A stretch of DNA of 37,253 nucleotides from Clostridiales bacterium (GTDB lineage: Bacteria; Bacillota; Clostridia; Christensenellales; Aristaeellaceae): contig SVGU01000022.1 of NCBI GenBank assembly GCA_015056155.1, positions 1-37,253 of the forward strand, read 5' to 3'. The notes under the pieces were generated by a model. That model was not told the DNA's origin. It was given only the letters and a program-made list of their open reading frames with translations, and did no database searches. Numbering within the stretch: position 1 is the stretch's first letter; each line of letters opens with the position of its first letter. The position numbers and the translations under genes were made by a program. This document shows positions 14,602-23,218 of the stretch, one piece after another.

Positions 14602-15666
14602 ATGCCCCGTCAACGCTACATTTTCGCCGACGAACCCCGCCGGGGCCGCGGCTTCCTGATCGGTCTCCTCGTGGTGCTGCTGATCCTTGCAGCCGGGCTG
14701 TTCGTGTGGAACTTCGCCCTCAATCACACCGTGACCTACACCAAGCAGTATGTGACCGTCACCAACCTGCCCTCGCAGCTGGAGAACTGGACGATCCTCC
14801 ACTTATCCGACCTCAACGGCGCCTCCGTCGGCGAGAGGCAGTCCGCCGTCAAGAAGGCCATCGGCACCAGGAGCGTCTCCTGCGTGGTGCTCTCGGGCAA
14901 CATGGTGGGCGAGAGCGGCGATGTGCAGCCCGTGCTCGACCTCATCGCCATCCTGCCCAAAGAGACGCCCATCCTGCTCCTGCCCGGCGACGGCGATCCC
15001 GCGCTGTACGCCACCACCGCCCACAGCACCCTCTCCCCCTATGCGGACTGGGCGCAGCGGCTGATCGACGCGGGCGTGACGATCCTGGACGAGCCCGTCG
15101 CCTTCCAGCGCGACCGGGCGAAGATCTGGTTCATCCCGGAATACCTCTACACCCTCGACCTGGACAACCGGCAGAAGGGCTATCAGGACCAGCTGGCCGG
15201 GCTGAACGCCATCGTCGAGGCCCTCACGCCCGATCAGGCGGCGCAGAAGCGCAACGCTGAATACCAGCTTGAGCGCATCCAGCGCATCCGGGTCGCCATC
15301 GCCGGCATGACCGCGAAGGACATCCAGATCGCCGTGACCCACATGCCCCTGACGAGGGACGACGTGACGATCGCCAAGGCGGCCGTCCCCGCCAAACAGG
15401 TCCTTTCCTTCCACAATGTGTCGCTGATCCTCGCCGGCGGATACTGCGCGGGTCAGTGGCGGCTCCCCGGCGTGGGCGCCATCTGGGCGCCGGGGCTGGG
15501 CTTCTTCCCGGAGGATGTGCACCTCACCGGCATGGGCTATCTGGGCGGCGTCTGGCAGTACATCAGCCCGGGTCTGGGCGTGAGCGACCTGTATCCGGTC
15601 CTGCCCTTCCGCATGTTCAACAGCCCCGCCGCGACGCTGCTGGTTCTGTCGTCCAGCGTCCACTGA
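14602..15666 (+). CDS. Membrane-anchored calcineurin-like phosphoesterase homologue with degenerate active site
   Basis: 354 residues from the ATG at 14602; GGAGG (14591-14595) points to this codon rather than the ATG at 14587. One N-terminal TM helix (about 18-37, FLIGLLVVLLILAAGLFVW) anchors an extracellular domain. The YkuE/YpbG-type metallophosphoesterase layout is recognisable but the metal ligands are mostly gone. The DxH motif is D70-L-N72; the GD motif is G99-N100; GNHD is G129-D130-G131-D132; only the lone His247 (THMP) stays. The GHxHGGQ motif is G279-G-Y-C-A-G-Q285, keeping the spacing and the following R-x-P. This pattern implies loss of di-metal catalysis while the fold is kept, perhaps for binding. 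It is the first gene of a three-gene unit. Confidence 0.78.
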   Translation: MPRQRYIFADEPRRGRGFLIGLLVVLLILAAGLFVWNFALNHTVTYTKQYVTVTNLPSQLENWTILHLSDLNGASVGERQSAVKKAIGTRSVSCVVLSGNMVGESGDVQPVLDLIAILPKETPILLLPGDGDPALYATTAHSTLSPYADWAQRLIDAGVTILDEPVAFQRDRAKIWFIPEYLYTLDLDNRQKGYQDQLAGLNAIVEALTPDQAAQKRNAEYQLERIQRIRVAIAGMTAKDIQIAVTHMPLTRDDVTIAKAAVPAKQVLSFHNVSLILAGGYCAGQWRLPGVGAIWAPGLGFFPEDVHLTGMGYLGGVWQYISPGLGVSDLYPVLPFRMFNSPAATLLVLSSSVH

Positions 15667-15691
15667 TAATTCTGATGATTCGGAGGCACTT

Positions 15692-18610
15692 ATGATGCAG
15701 CTTGTTTTCAGCGGCCATGCCGTTCCCCTGATTATCGAACCCGAAGCATATGAAGGCGTGCGCCGCGTGGGCGGCAAGGTCGCCGAGGATATCCGCAAGG
15801 TCGCCGGCGCGCTGCCGCAAGTGCAGGCGGAGCTGCCCCTGGAGGGCGGCTTCGTGCTGTGCGCGACCCTCGGCACGAGCCCCATCGCCGATGAGCTGGC
15901 CGCATCCGGGCTGCTCCCGCAGGCGGATGCGATCCGCGGCAAATGGGAGTGCTACGCCATTGCGCCCCTGGGCGAGGGCGTGGTGATCCTCGGCGCGGAC
16001 AAGCGCGGCACGGAGTTCGGCATGTTCGAGCTGTCCCGGTACATCGGCGTTTCCCCCCTGGTCTACTGGGGTGACGCGGAGCCCGTCCAGCGGGATGAGA
16101 TCGCCCTGGAGGACGACCTGTTCACCGTGTCGAAGGAGCCCAGCGTCCGCTACCGCGGCCTGTTCATCAACGATGAATGGCCCTGCTTCGGCAGCTGGTG
16201 CATGGAGCATTTCGGCGGCGTGAACGCAAGGATGTACGACCATGTTTTCGAGCTGCTGCTGCGCCTGAAGGCCAACTACATGTGGCCGGCCATGTGGGCG
16301 AGCGTGTTCGGCGAGGAGGGCCCCGGCTCCGCCAGTGAGGAGCTGGCCGACCTGTACGGCATCGTCGTGGGCAACAGCCATCACGAGCCCTGCCTGCGCG
16401 CGGGCGAGGAGTTCCAGCACTCCATCCAGCAGGGCGGCGCCTACGGCAAGGACTGGAACTTCCTGCGCAACCGGGAAGGCATCACCCGCTTCTGGGCGGA
16501 CGGCCTGAAGCGCAGCGGCAAATACGAGCACCTCGTCACCATCGGCATGCGCGGCGAGGCCGACTCCGCCATGCTCGGCGAGGACAGCGGCCTGCGCGCC
16601 AATATCGAGTACCTCAAGGACGTCATCACCACCCAGGAGGCGCTCATCCAGCAGCACTGCACCCCCAAGTCGAAGGATCAGCCCCGCCTGCTGGCGCTGT
16701 ACAAGGAGGTCGAGCCCTTCTTCTACGGCAGCGCGACCGTCCCTGGCCTCAAGGACTGGGACGGACTGAACAACACGGTCTGCATGCTCTGCGAGGACAA
16801 CCAGAGCTTCATGCGCTCCCTGCCCACGCCGGAAATGACCGAAAGCCTGCGCGCCCGCGGCTGCGGCTGGGGCATGTACTATCACGTGGACTACCACGGC
16901 GGGCCGGTGTCCTACGAGTGGATGCCCTCCACGCCCTTCTCCCAGCTGTGGGAGCAGATGTGCCTGGCCTATGACTACAGCGTGCGCGACGTGTGGATCC
17001 TCAACGTCGGCGACCTGAAGTTCAACGAGGTCAGCCTGCAGCAGTTCCTCGACCTCGCCTACGATTATGACCGCTGGGGCAGCCACCGGGCCGACAACTG
17101 GCAGCTGTGGCTGGCGGAGTTCGTCCGCACGACCTTCCCCACCCTGTCGGAAAACGTGAAGCGCAGCGTGCAGGCGCTCCTGACCGGCCTGTACACCATG
17201 AACGGCATGCGCCGCCCCGAGGCGCTCAACGCCGCCGTCTACCACCCCTGCCATGACCTGGAGGCGCACCGGATGCTCGGCCGCGCCGAAAACATGCTCC
17301 GCCTGTGCGACAACGTCATGAAGCACTGCGGGCGGCACCGCGCCGCGTTCTACAGCATGGTCGGCTTCCCCCTGACCTGCAGCATGAACCTGCTGCGTAT
17401 GCACCTCGCCTCCGGGCTGAACGCGCATTATGCCGCGCAGGGCCGCCCCGTCGCCAATGTGTATGGCGATATGCTGCGCGAGGCGATGGAGCTGGACGGG
17501 AAGCTCGCGGAGAACTTCGCCGGCTGGCAGGACGGCAAGTGGCGCGGCATGGAGCGCGAGGAGCACATCGGCTTCACCCAGTGGAACGAGGACGGCTGCA
17601 AGCTGCCCCTGCGCACGGAGGTCACGCCGATCCCCTATCCGCGCCTGTCCGTTTCCCGCAAGGATTCGGCGCAGACCTTCGGCCGCAAGTACGGCGCACC
17701 CAACGTCATCCGCGTGCATGACTTCTGCGACGCGGGCGTGGACGAGGTCATCCTCGAAGCTGCCAATGACGGCACGGGCGAGCTGACCGTCACCGTCGAG
17801 GGCGGCGCGCCCTGGCTGACCATCCAGTGCCCGCAGGCGGAAGAGGAAACGCGCTCCTTCCTCGGCGCGCGCAGCGGCTTTGCAGCGCCCTCTGCCCCCT
17901 CCTTCACCGTCGAAAAGCTGGAGGAGATCCGCCTGGTCTGCGACCGGGACGCGCTCCCGGAGGAGGAGCAGCAGACAACCCTCATCATCCGCAGCGAGGG
18001 ACAGGGCAGCCACGCCCATTGCGTCGTGCATGTGGACGTACGCGCCCGCCGGCATCCGGAAAACGCCGAGCCTGCGTTCATGCCCGTCCGGCATGTCGTG
18101 ACCATCGAGGCGCAGCACTTCGTCGCCCAGCACGATGTACCCGGCGCCGCCTTCCGCATCCTGCCCGGTCTGGGCCGCAGCGGCAGCGCCGTGAAGGTCT
18201 TCCCCACCACCGCCGCCTTCTCCCCGGAGGAGGACGCGCCCTCCCTGACCTACCGCTTCTTCGCCGAAAAGGAGGGCAGCTGCGTCTGCGAGCTCTGGCT
18301 GACCCCCACCAGCCCCGTGCAGCCCGGCGTCCCCATGCGCTGCACCCTGACCGCCGCCGGCCAGACCCGGACGATCACCTGCGTCCCTGCCGACTACCGC
18401 CCCGGCGAAAACAGCGATCCCCGCTGGTGCGCCGCGATGGTCAGCCATATCCGCAAGGTGCAGACCGTCATCCCCTGCGCCCGGGGCCTGAACGAGGTCA
18501 CCATCGGCGCAGTCGACCCCAACCTCAGCCTCGAGCGCATCCTGCTCTGGCCGGAGGGACACAAGCTTCCCCAGAGCTATCTCGGCCCCGTGGAAAGCCA
18601 GCTTCTGTAA
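15692..18610 (+). CDS. Glycoside hydrolase family 115, xylan alpha-1,2-glucuronidase-type
   Basis: 972 residues, normal for GH115; removes (4-O-methyl-)glucuronic acid side chains from xylan or related glycans. Family blocks: KRGTEFGMFELSRYIGVSPLVYWGD near 105-130, VRYRGLFINDEWPC near 150, FGGVNARMYDHVFELLLRLKANYMWPAMW near 172-200, YGIVVGNSHHEP near 225-236, TIGMRGEAD near 284-292, YYHVDYHGGP near 395-405, and VRDVWILNVGDLKFNEV. The C-terminal 250 residues form beta-rich domains as in characterised members. There is no signal peptide, so it should act in the cytoplasm on imported oligosaccharides or another glucuronide. GGAGG precedes the ATG; gaps of 25 and 18 bp join it to the neighbouring genes. 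No other xylan genes are in view. Confidence 0.93.
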   Translation: MMQLVFSGHAVPLIIEPEAYEGVRRVGGKVAEDIRKVAGALPQVQAELPLEGGFVLCATLGTSPIADELAASGLLPQADAIRGKWECYAIAPLGEGVVILGADKRGTEFGMFELSRYIGVSPLVYWGDAEPVQRDEIALEDDLFTVSKEPSVRYRGLFINDEWPCFGSWCMEHFGGVNARMYDHVFELLLRLKANYMWPAMWASVFGEEGPGSASEELADLYGIVVGNSHHEPCLRAGEEFQHSIQQGGAYGKDWNFLRNREGITRFWADGLKRSGKYEHLVTIGMRGEADSAMLGEDSGLRANIEYLKDVITTQEALIQQHCTPKSKDQPRLLALYKEVEPFFYGSATVPGLKDWDGLNNTVCMLCEDNQSFMRSLPTPEMTESLRARGCGWGMYYHVDYHGGPVSYEWMPSTPFSQLWEQMCLAYDYSVRDVWILNVGDLKFNEVSLQQFLDLAYDYDRWGSHRADNWQLWLAEFVRTTFPTLSENVKRSVQALLTGLYTMNGMRRPEALNAAVYHPCHDLEAHRMLGRAENMLRLCDNVMKHCGRHRAAFYSMVGFPLTCSMNLLRMHLASGLNAHYAAQGRPVANVYGDMLREAMELDGKLAENFAGWQDGKWRGMEREEHIGFTQWNEDGCKLPLRTEVTPIPYPRLSVSRKDSAQTFGRKYGAPNVIRVHDFCDAGVDEVILEAANDGTGELTVTVEGGAPWLTIQCPQAEEETRSFLGARSGFAAPSAPSFTVEKLEEIRLVCDRDALPEEEQQTTLIIRSEGQGSHAHCVVHVDVRARRHPENAEPAFMPVRHVVTIEAQHFVAQHDVPGAAFRILPGLGRSGSAVKVFPTTAAFSPEEDAPSLTYRFFAEKEGSCVCELWLTPTSPVQPGVPMRCTLTAAGQTRTITCVPADYRPGENSDPRWCAAMVSHIRKVQTVIPCARGLNEVTIGAVDPNLSLERILLWPEGHKLPQSYLGPVESQLL

Positions 18611-18628
18611 ACAAAGGAGGCTTCCAGC

Positions 18629-20038
18629 ATGGCTCGTTCTTCCCGGTACGAAATGGACATGACCCAGGGCGCACTGCTGCCCAAGGTGCTCATGTTCTCC
18701 CTGCCCCTGATCGCCTCGGGCATTTTGCAGCTGCTCTTCAACGCTGCGGACATGATGGTCGTCGGCCAGTGGGCGGGCGAGCAGTATCTGGCCGCCGTCG
18801 GTTCCACGGGCAGCCTGATCAACCTGATGGTCAATGTGTTCATCGGCCTGAGCGTGGGCGGCAGCGTCGCGGTTGCCAAGGCCTTCGGCGCCAACGACCC
18901 CGCCGCGGTCCACAAGTCCATCCACACCGCCATGACGCTGGCGATCATCGCCGGCCTTGCCGTGGGCGTGATCGGCTTCCTCTTCTGCAAGCCCCTCCTG
19001 CGCCTGATGGACAACCCCACGCTGGAGCTGGCGACCGTCTACATGCGCATCTACTTCCTCGGCATGCCCTTCAACATGATCTACAACTTCGGCGCCTCCA
19101 TCCTGCGCGCCGTGGGCGACACCCGCCGCCCGCTGGTCTATCTGACCATCGCCGGCGTCGTGAACGTGATCCTGAACCTGATCCTCGTCATCGGCTTCCA
19201 CATGACGGTGGACGGCGTGGCCATCGCGACCGTCGCCAGCCAGGCCGTCAGCGCCACGCTGGTGGTGATCTGCCTGATGCGCTCCACCGGCACGGTGCAT
19301 CTGAACCTGCGCGAGCTGCGCATCCACCGCCGCCAGATGATCGACATCGCGCGCGTGGGCCTGCCGGCAGGCCTGCAGGGCAGCCTCTTCTCCATCTCCA
19401 ACGTACTGATCCAGTCCTCGGTGAACTCCTTCGGTGAGATCGTCGTGGCAGCCAACTCCGCCGGCAGCAACCTCGAGGGCTTCGTCTACACCTCCATGAA
19501 CGCCATCCACCAGGCGGCGCTGACCTTCGCCAGCCAGAACCTGGGCGCGGGGAAGATCCGCCGCGTCCGCCGCAGCGTCTGGGTCTGCCTCACCACGGTC
19601 TCGGTGATCGGCATCGTGCTGGGCCTGTTGATGCTCCTGGGCGGGCGGCCGCTGCTGTCCCTGTACCTCAAGGACCCCACCGCCATCGACCCCGCCACCG
19701 GCGTGACCGTCATCGATTACGGCATGAAGCGCCTGATCTACATCCTGCCGACGTACTTCCTGTGCGGCCTGATGGACGTGGCCGTGGGCAGCCTGCGCGG
19801 CATCGGCTACTCCATCATGCCGATGATCGTGAGCCTGACGGGCGCGTGCCTGTTCCGCGTGGTGTGGATCCTGACGGTCTTCGCCGCCACCCCGACGCTG
19901 GACGTGCTCTACATCTCCTACCCCATCTCCTGGACGCTGACCTTCGGCGTGCACATGCTGTGCTATGCCTTCGCGGCAAGGCCGAAGCTCCGACAGCTGG
20001 AGGCGCGCATCGCACAGGGAGAAGCCTCCGGCGCTTGA
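18629..20038 (+). CDS. MATE family efflux transporter
   Basis: 469 residues, twelve hydrophobic segments in two six-helix halves. Typical MATE features: MTQGALLPKVLMFSLPLIASGILQLLFNAADMMVVG in TM1, GSTGSLINLMVNVFIGLSVGGSVAVAKAFGAND in TM2, FGASILRAVGDTRRPL after TM4, and the second-half copy ANSAGSNLEGFVYTSMNAIHQAALTFASQNLGA. Na+- or H+-coupled export of cationic or other small molecules; NorM/DinF-like subgroup not resolved. AAAGGAGG lies before the ATG. Last gene of the operon with GH115. Confidence 0.93.
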   Translation: MARSSRYEMDMTQGALLPKVLMFSLPLIASGILQLLFNAADMMVVGQWAGEQYLAAVGSTGSLINLMVNVFIGLSVGGSVAVAKAFGANDPAAVHKSIHTAMTLAIIAGLAVGVIGFLFCKPLLRLMDNPTLELATVYMRIYFLGMPFNMIYNFGASILRAVGDTRRPLVYLTIAGVVNVILNLILVIGFHMTVDGVAIATVASQAVSATLVVICLMRSTGTVHLNLRELRIHRRQMIDIARVGLPAGLQGSLFSISNVLIQSSVNSFGEIVVAANSAGSNLEGFVYTSMNAIHQAALTFASQNLGAGKIRRVRRSVWVCLTTVSVIGIVLGLLMLLGGRPLLSLYLKDPTAIDPATGVTVIDYGMKRLIYILPTYFLCGLMDVAVGSLRGIGYSIMPMIVSLTGACLFRVVWILTVFAATPTLDVLYISYPISWTLTFGVHMLCYAFAARPKLRQLEARIAQGEASGA

Positions 20039-20056
20039 CCTCTTACGAAATACGAG

Positions 20057-20095
20057 AAACCCCGGTGCTGATCAACACATCAGCGCCGGGGTTTT
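20057..20095. terminator. Bidirectional intrinsic terminator
   Basis: AAACCCCGG-GCTGAT (20057-20072) pairs with ATCAGC-CCGGGGTTT (20079-20094) with one mismatch; T run 20092-20095 on plus and the complementary A run at the left serve the convergent genes. Confidence 0.88.
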
Positions 20096-20098
20096 CCG

Positions 20099-20656
20099 TC
20101 ATGGAGCCATATAGTATCTGATCGTCCAGTCCGTCTCCGGGATTTGTTCATAGCGATCGGCAAATTGCAGATGGTAGCGCAGCTCCGCCCGTACATCAGC
20201 CGGACTGTGTTCCGCGCTGCGGATATACAGCAAGGTAGGCCGCTCCGGCTCCTCCGTCAGCACGCTGCAGGTGATCACCGGCACACAGCCCCAGTAGTAC
20301 CACAGGCTGCCGAACCATCGCTGCCCCACCAGTTCCAGGATCACCTGCCATTCATCCTCCGTGAAGGGATGCTCCACCTCCCAGCCGCGCCGCAGCTCAT
20401 ACAGCGGGAACGATGCGTCGTTTTCGTGCTCCATCCGGTACTGCTCGAAGAACTCCGGGTGCGCCCAGAGGATCTCCACAGCGGCGTTCAGGAGCTCCTT
20501 GTGCTCTTCATAGAGCTCGCGGGCCGTTCCTGCATAGGGGATGGTCATCAATTGCTCCTGCCGCACATTCGCCTGCGATATCCCATCAATCAGGCTGACC
20601 ACCGGGTACGTCATCCACAGCATAACCAACAGCACCACCACCAGCGCCTCTTTCAC
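20099..20656 (-). CDS. Membrane-anchored protein of unknown function
   Basis: 185 residues from a GTG at 20656 that overlaps the upstream stop as GTGA, the best-supported start because of the coupling; the frame is open further upstream but inside the neighbouring gene. One N-terminal TM segment (KEALVVVLLVMLWMTYPVVSLI) is followed by a soluble part rich in Trp, Tyr and acidic residues (EDEWQVILELVGQRWFGSLWYYWG). I do not recognise a family. With its upstream partner it forms a two-gene unit of membrane-tethered proteins of similar design, both having sections that look like surface-exposed sensors or lipoprotein-like domains. Confidence 0.65.
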   Translation of the reverse strand: MKEALVVVLLVMLWMTYPVVSLIDGISQANVRQEQLMTIPYAGTARELYEEHKELLNAAVEILWAHPEFFEQYRMEHENDASFPLYELRRGWEVEHPFTEDEWQVILELVGQRWFGSLWYYWGCVPVITCSVLTEEPERPTLLYIRSAEHSPADVRAELRYHLQFADRYEQIPETDWTIRYYMAP

Positions 20657-21291
20657 GGTCGTTTCACCCTTCCCACATCCCGCACGCGCAGCCCCACGAC
20701 CTCCAGCTCGTTGAAGGTATACAGCTCCACCAGCCTGTCCTCCACCGGGTCGTACCAGTACAGCTCGCACGGGCACCACAGGTTCACGTTCAGCTCGGTG
20801 TACAGGAAGGTCTCCCCGCCGGTCTGCAGCATGCGCAGCTCCATGATATCGTGCTCCAGCTTCGCCGCCTGGTGCATCACCGCGTCCACCAGCGGGTCGG
20901 TGTTCGGTATGCGATTGCCGTTATCGTCGCAGACATACACCTCCTGAAGCCGGTTGAGCACCTTGTTCTGCCCGCGGTCGATGTAGCTTTCGAGGCTGCT
21001 GCGGTCGATCCGGGTGACGGTCATCGCGTCCGGCTCGAAGGGGTCGGTCTGCTGCGCCCGTCCGTCAGCGGACAGGTTATAGTAGTACAGCGTATCATCC
21101 TCGCCGTGGTGGTTCCTGACGATCACATCCACCACACCGTGCTGTTCCACATCGAAGGGGATCGACCGCACACCCGCGTCGAACATCTCGGTCATGAGAA
21201 AAAGGAGCATCACCGCTACCGGCAGCAGCAGGAGCAGTCCAACCAGCGACGCCAGCCCGATCAGCAGGCCCTTCACGATCTTCAGCAGCAT
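20653..21291 (-). CDS. Membrane-anchored protein of unknown function, partner of the next gene
   Basis: 212 residues from the ATG at 21291, with GGGAGG 7 nt upstream. A long N-terminal hydrophobic stretch (about 8-38, LLIGLASLVGLLLLLPVAVMLLFLMTEMF) is followed by an extracytoplasmic domain that reads like a beta-rich fold: VDVIVRNHHGEDDTLYYYNLSADGR and VWLCPCELYWYDP-like segments. No family recognised. It is read from a consensus promoter and coupled to the downstream gene by a GTGA overlap. Confidence 0.7.
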   Translation of the reverse strand: MLLKIVKGLLIGLASLVGLLLLLPVAVMLLFLMTEMFDAGVRSIPFDVEQHGVVDVIVRNHHGEDDTLYYYNLSADGRAQQTDPFEPDAMTVTRIDRSSLESYIDRGQNKVLNRLQEVYVCDDNGNRIPNTDPLVDAVMHQAAKLEHDIMELRMLQTGGETFLYTELNVNLWCPCELYWYDPVEDRLVELYTFNELEVVGLRVRDVGRVKRP

Positions 21292-21317
21292 TGCGTTTCC
21301 TCCCTTCATTTGCCTGC

Positions 21318-21346
21318 ATTGTAGCACGCAGCATTCTGTTTGTCAA
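21318..21346 (-). promoter_or_regulatory. Near-consensus promoter for the two membrane-anchored proteins
   Basis: Minus strand: perfect TTGACA (21346-21341), 17-bp spacer, TACAAT (21323-21318). An AT-rich inverted repeat TTTATC/GATAAA (21353-21371) lies just upstream of the -35 and could be an operator. Confidence 0.82.
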
Positions 21347-21390
21347 CCTTATTTTATCGTTTTTTGATAAATTTACATTCCGCAACAGAC

Positions 21391-21428
21391 AAAAGAGCCG
21401 CTGCACGTCTCCATCCGTGCAGCGGCTC
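21391..21428 (-). terminator. Intrinsic terminator of the flotillin gene
   Basis: A perfect 12-bp inverted repeat, GAGCCGCTGCAC (21395-21406) and GTGCAGCGGCTC (21417-21428), followed on the minus strand by TTTT. Confidence 0.9.
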
Positions 21429-21454
21429 CTGATTGATCCGGTTTTTCCGGGAGA

Positions 21455-22948
21455 TTACTCCGCCTTGGGGGCTTCCTCGGCGTCGGCAACAGCCTTGCCG
21501 ATCAGACCGCCAGTGGTCACGTCCTTGAGCATCCTGGGGATATCCAGGCCCACGGACTCCTTGACCGCCTCGAAGGTCTGCAGCATGGTGCCGGCAGTAT
21601 CCTTGGCCATGGAGGTCGCGCCGCCATCGCCGAAGAGGATGATCTTGTCGGTCTTGCTGAGGGGCTCGGAGACGGCCTTGGCCATCTCGGGCAGCTTCTC
21701 GATGACCATCTGCATCATGGCCGCCTGGCCGTATTCCTTCATGGCTTCGGCCTTGAGGCGCATGGCCTCGGCTTCGGCAACACCCTTCATGCGGATGGCG
21801 TCGGCTTCCTTTTCGGCCAGCAGGTACTGGGCTTCAGCTTCCTTCTGGGCCTGATACAGGCGGGCCTCGGCGTCCTTCTGGGTCTTGAACAGCTCAGCCT
21901 CGGCGCGGGCCTGGATCACGGCGCGCTCGGCCTCGACCTCGGCGATCTTCGCGTCGCGCTCAGCCTCGGCGCGTTCGCGGATCTCGATGGACAGCTTCTC
22001 GCGCTGGATCTGGACCTGCTGCGCCTGCAGCTCGGTTTCCTTCTGCAGACGGATCAGCTCGGCCTCGGCGCGCTCGGTTTCCAGCGCCTTACGGGCGGTC
22101 TCCTGCTGCACCTGGTAGGCGAGGTCGGCGTCTGCCTTGGCGCGGTCCTGCTCGGCGCGGAACTGCGCACGGCGGAGCTCCAGCTCCTTGTTCTGCTCGG
22201 CGATGTGGGCATTGGCCTCGGTGCGGGCCTTGTTGCCCTCCTGATCGGCGATGGACTGGCGGATCAGGGTGTCGCGCTCAGCCTCGGCACGGGCGATGTC
22301 CGCGTCGCGCTTCTTCTCGGCAATGTTCTTGACGGCCAGGGTATCCAGCACGCCATTGTTGTCAGAGAAGTTCTGGATGGTGATGTTGACGATCTCCAGA
22401 CCCATGTTGCGCATGTCGGTGGTGGCAGCGTTCTGGGTCTCGTTGGCGAACTTGTCGCGGTTCTGCACCAGATCGGCGATGGTCATGCGGCCGATGATCT
22501 CACGCATGTTGCCTTCCAGCACCTGCATGGCCACGGCAGCGATCTCCTGCTGCTTCCAGCCAAGGAACTGCTCGGCAGCGGTCGCCACGGACACGTCGTC
22601 GGAGCCGATCTTGATGTTGGCAACGCCGTCCACCAGCACGCCGATGTATTCCTGAGAGGGCACGGGCTGGGTGGTCTTGATATCCACCTGCATGATGCCC
22701 AGGTTCAGCTTGTCAACGCGCTCAAAGAAGGGAATGACGAAGGTCGCGCCGCCGCGGACAATGCGGTAGCCGAAGCGCTTGATGACTTCCTTGCCGTTCT
22801 CGTCCTTGACCTTGTACTTATGCTTGCGGCCGGACACGATCAGCGCCACATTCGGCGGCACCTTGATGTAGTTGCACATGAAGATGATGACCAGGAACAG
22901 CGCAACGCCGGCTACGATGATCCACGGCAGCATTTCTTCAATTCTCAT
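21455..22948 (-). CDS. floT: Flotillin (SPFH/band 7) family protein
   Basis: 497 residues from the ATG at 22948 (AAAGGAG 8 nt upstream). N-terminal hydrophobic anchor (LPWIIVAGVALFLVIIFM), SPFH/PHB domain to about residue 200 (PPNVALIVSGRKHK, FVIPFFERVDKLNLGIMQVDI, GVANIKIGSDD, NMREIIGRMTIADLVQNRDKF), then a long heptad-bearing Glu/Ala-rich coiled coil with repeated AEAE segments to about residue 400, and a C-terminal tail. This is the FloT/YuaG layout; such proteins scaffold ordered membrane domains. No NfeD partner gene is adjacent, unlike in B. subtilis. It is divergent from the sigma factor gene, sharing a 270-bp control region. Confidence 0.93.
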   Translation of the reverse strand: MRIEEMLPWIIVAGVALFLVIIFMCNYIKVPPNVALIVSGRKHKYKVKDENGKEVIKRFGYRIVRGGATFVIPFFERVDKLNLGIMQVDIKTTQPVPSQEYIGVLVDGVANIKIGSDDVSVATAAEQFLGWKQQEIAAVAMQVLEGNMREIIGRMTIADLVQNRDKFANETQNAATTDMRNMGLEIVNITIQNFSDNNGVLDTLAVKNIAEKKRDADIARAEAERDTLIRQSIADQEGNKARTEANAHIAEQNKELELRRAQFRAEQDRAKADADLAYQVQQETARKALETERAEAELIRLQKETELQAQQVQIQREKLSIEIRERAEAERDAKIAEVEAERAVIQARAEAELFKTQKDAEARLYQAQKEAEAQYLLAEKEADAIRMKGVAEAEAMRLKAEAMKEYGQAAMMQMVIEKLPEMAKAVSEPLSKTDKIILFGDGGATSMAKDTAGTMLQTFEAVKESVGLDIPRMLKDVTTGGLIGKAVADAEEAPKAE

Positions 22949-23044
22949 ATATTTTCTCCTTTCCTTCCCCGGCCTGTGCGGATGGAGCCGCGCGGCCAGG
23001 TTCCTCCCCGTACTCCAGCAGTGCATCCCCCTGCTGTTGACTAT

Positions 23045-23073
23045 ATTTTATCATATCCGACTCCTATAAGCAA
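23045..23073 (-). promoter_or_regulatory. Promoter for the flotillin gene
   Basis: Minus strand: TTGCTT (23073-23068), 17-bp spacer, TAAAAT (23050-23045). An overlapping TTGTCC-18-TATGAT is an alternative. Confidence 0.55.
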
Positions 23074-23099
23074 GGACAACATGGCGCCATCAGTCACTG

Positions 23100-23116
23100 C
23101 TTTGAGACGTTCAAAG
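23100..23116. promoter_or_regulatory. Inverted repeat in the flotillin/sigma control region
   Basis: CTTTGA (23100-23105) and TCAAAG (23111-23116) are perfect inverted repeats with a 5-bp centre, midway between the divergent genes and suitably placed as an operator. No regulator is identified. Confidence 0.4.
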
Positions 23117-23218
23117 CGACATTTGGGAAAAAGCAACGTTCTCCCCCAACATTTCCGCCGTCTGTGTTACTATATGGGCAGAAGCATCGGCCGATGCACG
23201 ATTCAGGAGGTGAAGCGC

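Noticed and set aside
15617..19954. 1445-codon open frame on the minus strand opposite GH115 and MATE
   Set aside because: Antisense by-product of high-GC codon usage; no family motifs, and it covers two well-supported plus-strand genes and their RBSs.
22205..23218. N-terminal 338-codon extension of the sigma factor
   Set aside because: It is antisense to flotillin and precedes the AGGAGG-supported ATG at 23219.
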